A DNA stretch of 64,000 bases, taken from NCBI GenBank assembly GCA_028673005.1, contig CM054113.1, positions 207,133,504 to 207,197,503 of the forward strand, in the 5' to 3' direction. The notes under the pieces were generated by a model that saw only the letters and a program-made list of their open reading frames with translations, searched no databases and had not been told where the DNA came from. A program made the position numbers and the translations under genes. How positions within the stretch are numbered: the first letter of the stretch is position 1; each line of letters starts with the position of its first letter. Positions 63,412 to 64,000 of this stretch are shown piece by piece. Origin of the DNA: Tanypteryx hageni. Taxonomy: Eukaryota; Arthropoda; Insecta; Odonata; Petaluridae.

Positions 63412-64000
63412 CAGTGAAACCTGGGTTATACGTAGTTCAAGGGACCGAACAAAAAATACGTATAACTCAGAGTTACGTATAACTCAATAGATGGTTGAAT
63501 AAGATCGATATATGAAGATTAAACCAGACATTTGGTGATTTCGTGAAAGGCATATATTTATAGAGCAAAAATAAACAAAATATCTCACAACCACAAACTC
63601 TCACTCGCTGATGTAGCACTCACAATCAGCACGTGATTAAAAAAATACTCTTTCAACAAATTACATTTTATTTGAAATGAAATAGTCAGTTATTATCTTT
63701 TGTTTCGTTCTTTTCATGGAAAAAAGGTACAGAGAACTTTCAAGTTGATTTGCTATGGACATAATCTCCTCTTGACTCTCAAAAGAGGAAATGAAGCGCT
63801 TCACCACTTCCATACTAGCCAATGCCTCTGAAAATGAGGGGATGTTTCCAGACAATTCGCTCTTTTCGTCATCTGATTCGGCACTCTTCTTCTTGAGTCA
63901 CCACGCTTGCTATGATTTCGTCATCATCTGTAAAGTATGATGGTAAAAAGGCATTTTGTTCAGGAAAAAAATTATCTAGAGCATAACACTGGTCTGAAAT
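63412..64000 (-). mobile_element. pogo/Tigger element, 3' end, cut by window edge (copy C)
   Basis: It starts CAGTGAAACCTGGGTTATAC just after TA (63410-63411), with repeated ACGTATAACTCA words inside, the usual form of Tigger termini. The transposase C-terminus lies on the minus strand, so the window holds the 3' part only. The TIR sequence differs from those of copies A and B, so this is a third family. Confidence 0.8.
63661..64000 (-). pseudogene. Tigger transposase C-terminus, partial, frameshifted
   Basis: Reading from the window edge: CYALDNFFPEQNAFLPSYFT, DDDEIIASVVTQEEE, then a one-base frameshift near 63890, then ESDDEKSELSGNIPSFSEAL, EVVKRFISSFESQEEIMSIA and the end KQKIITDYFISNKM before the stop at 63661. 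The acidic linker followed by a short helical tail ending K-I-T-D-(Y/F)-F matches the end of copy A (KITDFL). The catalytic core lies beyond the window. Confidence 0.75.

Overview
This window reads as nuclear DNA of an arthropod, most likely an insect. It is AT-rich, has no operon-like gene packing, no long clean ORFs and no rRNA or functional tRNA genes. It is full of eukaryotic transposable elements of kinds common in arthropods: pogo/Tigger, piggyBac, hAT, PIF/Harbinger, a fold-back element, Helitron-like tails, non-LTR retrotransposons and tRNA-derived SINEs. One LINE ends in a GATGTA-type tail after a short GC-rich hairpin-like 3' UTR; from memory this resembles LINE tails in several insect genomes, but I cannot fix the order or species from sequence alone.

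Layout. 1.66-3.2 kb: Helitron-like repeat with a CTAG terminus. 3.7-3.9 kb: tRNA-derived SINE. 4.74-6.61 kb: DNA transposon with a perfect 16-bp terminal inverted repeat (TIR) and a nested 165-bp MITE. 6.94-11.0 kb: three copies of a long repeat, each built from divergent subunits of about 147 bp; one copy is split by a LINE tail. 12.1-13.3 kb: polypurine block. 16.4-18.1 kb: hAT-like element. 18.9-20.3 kb: decayed piggyBac. 22.2-22.9 kb: hAT-type element with an exact 8-bp target site duplication (TSD). 25.0-26.9 kb: internally deleted Tigger. 27.36-29.82 kb: Harbinger element split by a nested fold-back element that itself holds a ~136-bp tandem array. 35.9-36.2 kb: 277-bp hAT MITE with a perfect TSD. 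36.4-36.7 kb: SINE. 43.2-44.4 kb: LINE reverse transcriptase pseudogene. 45.2 kb: (TA)n. 47.5-48.7 and 55.7-56.1 kb: polypurine blocks. 51.7-52.7 kb: TA-flanked MITE. 56.89-59.64 kb: nearly full-length Tigger carrying a 270-bp inverted repeat upstream of its transposase. 62.05-62.2 kb: SINE. 63.4 kb to the end: another Tigger, cut by the window edge.

Host genes. None can be named. The best candidate is an internal coding exon on the minus strand at 38134-38368, with a good branch point and pyrimidine tract, an AG acceptor, a GTAAGT donor and a non-repetitive coding-like sequence. A CpG-rich stretch at 39.04-39.23 kb lies upstream of it on that strand and could be a promoter or 5' exon. Weaker candidate exons are at 49672-49815 and 52715-52861 (plus strand), and a broken coding-like block is at 31219-31458 (minus strand). 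The rest is probably intronic or intergenic.

No new gene system is evident. The most unusual structures are the long inverted repeat inside the Tigger promoter region (a possible hairpin-RNA source), the three-level nest at 27-30 kb, and the subunit-built repeats at 7-11 kb.
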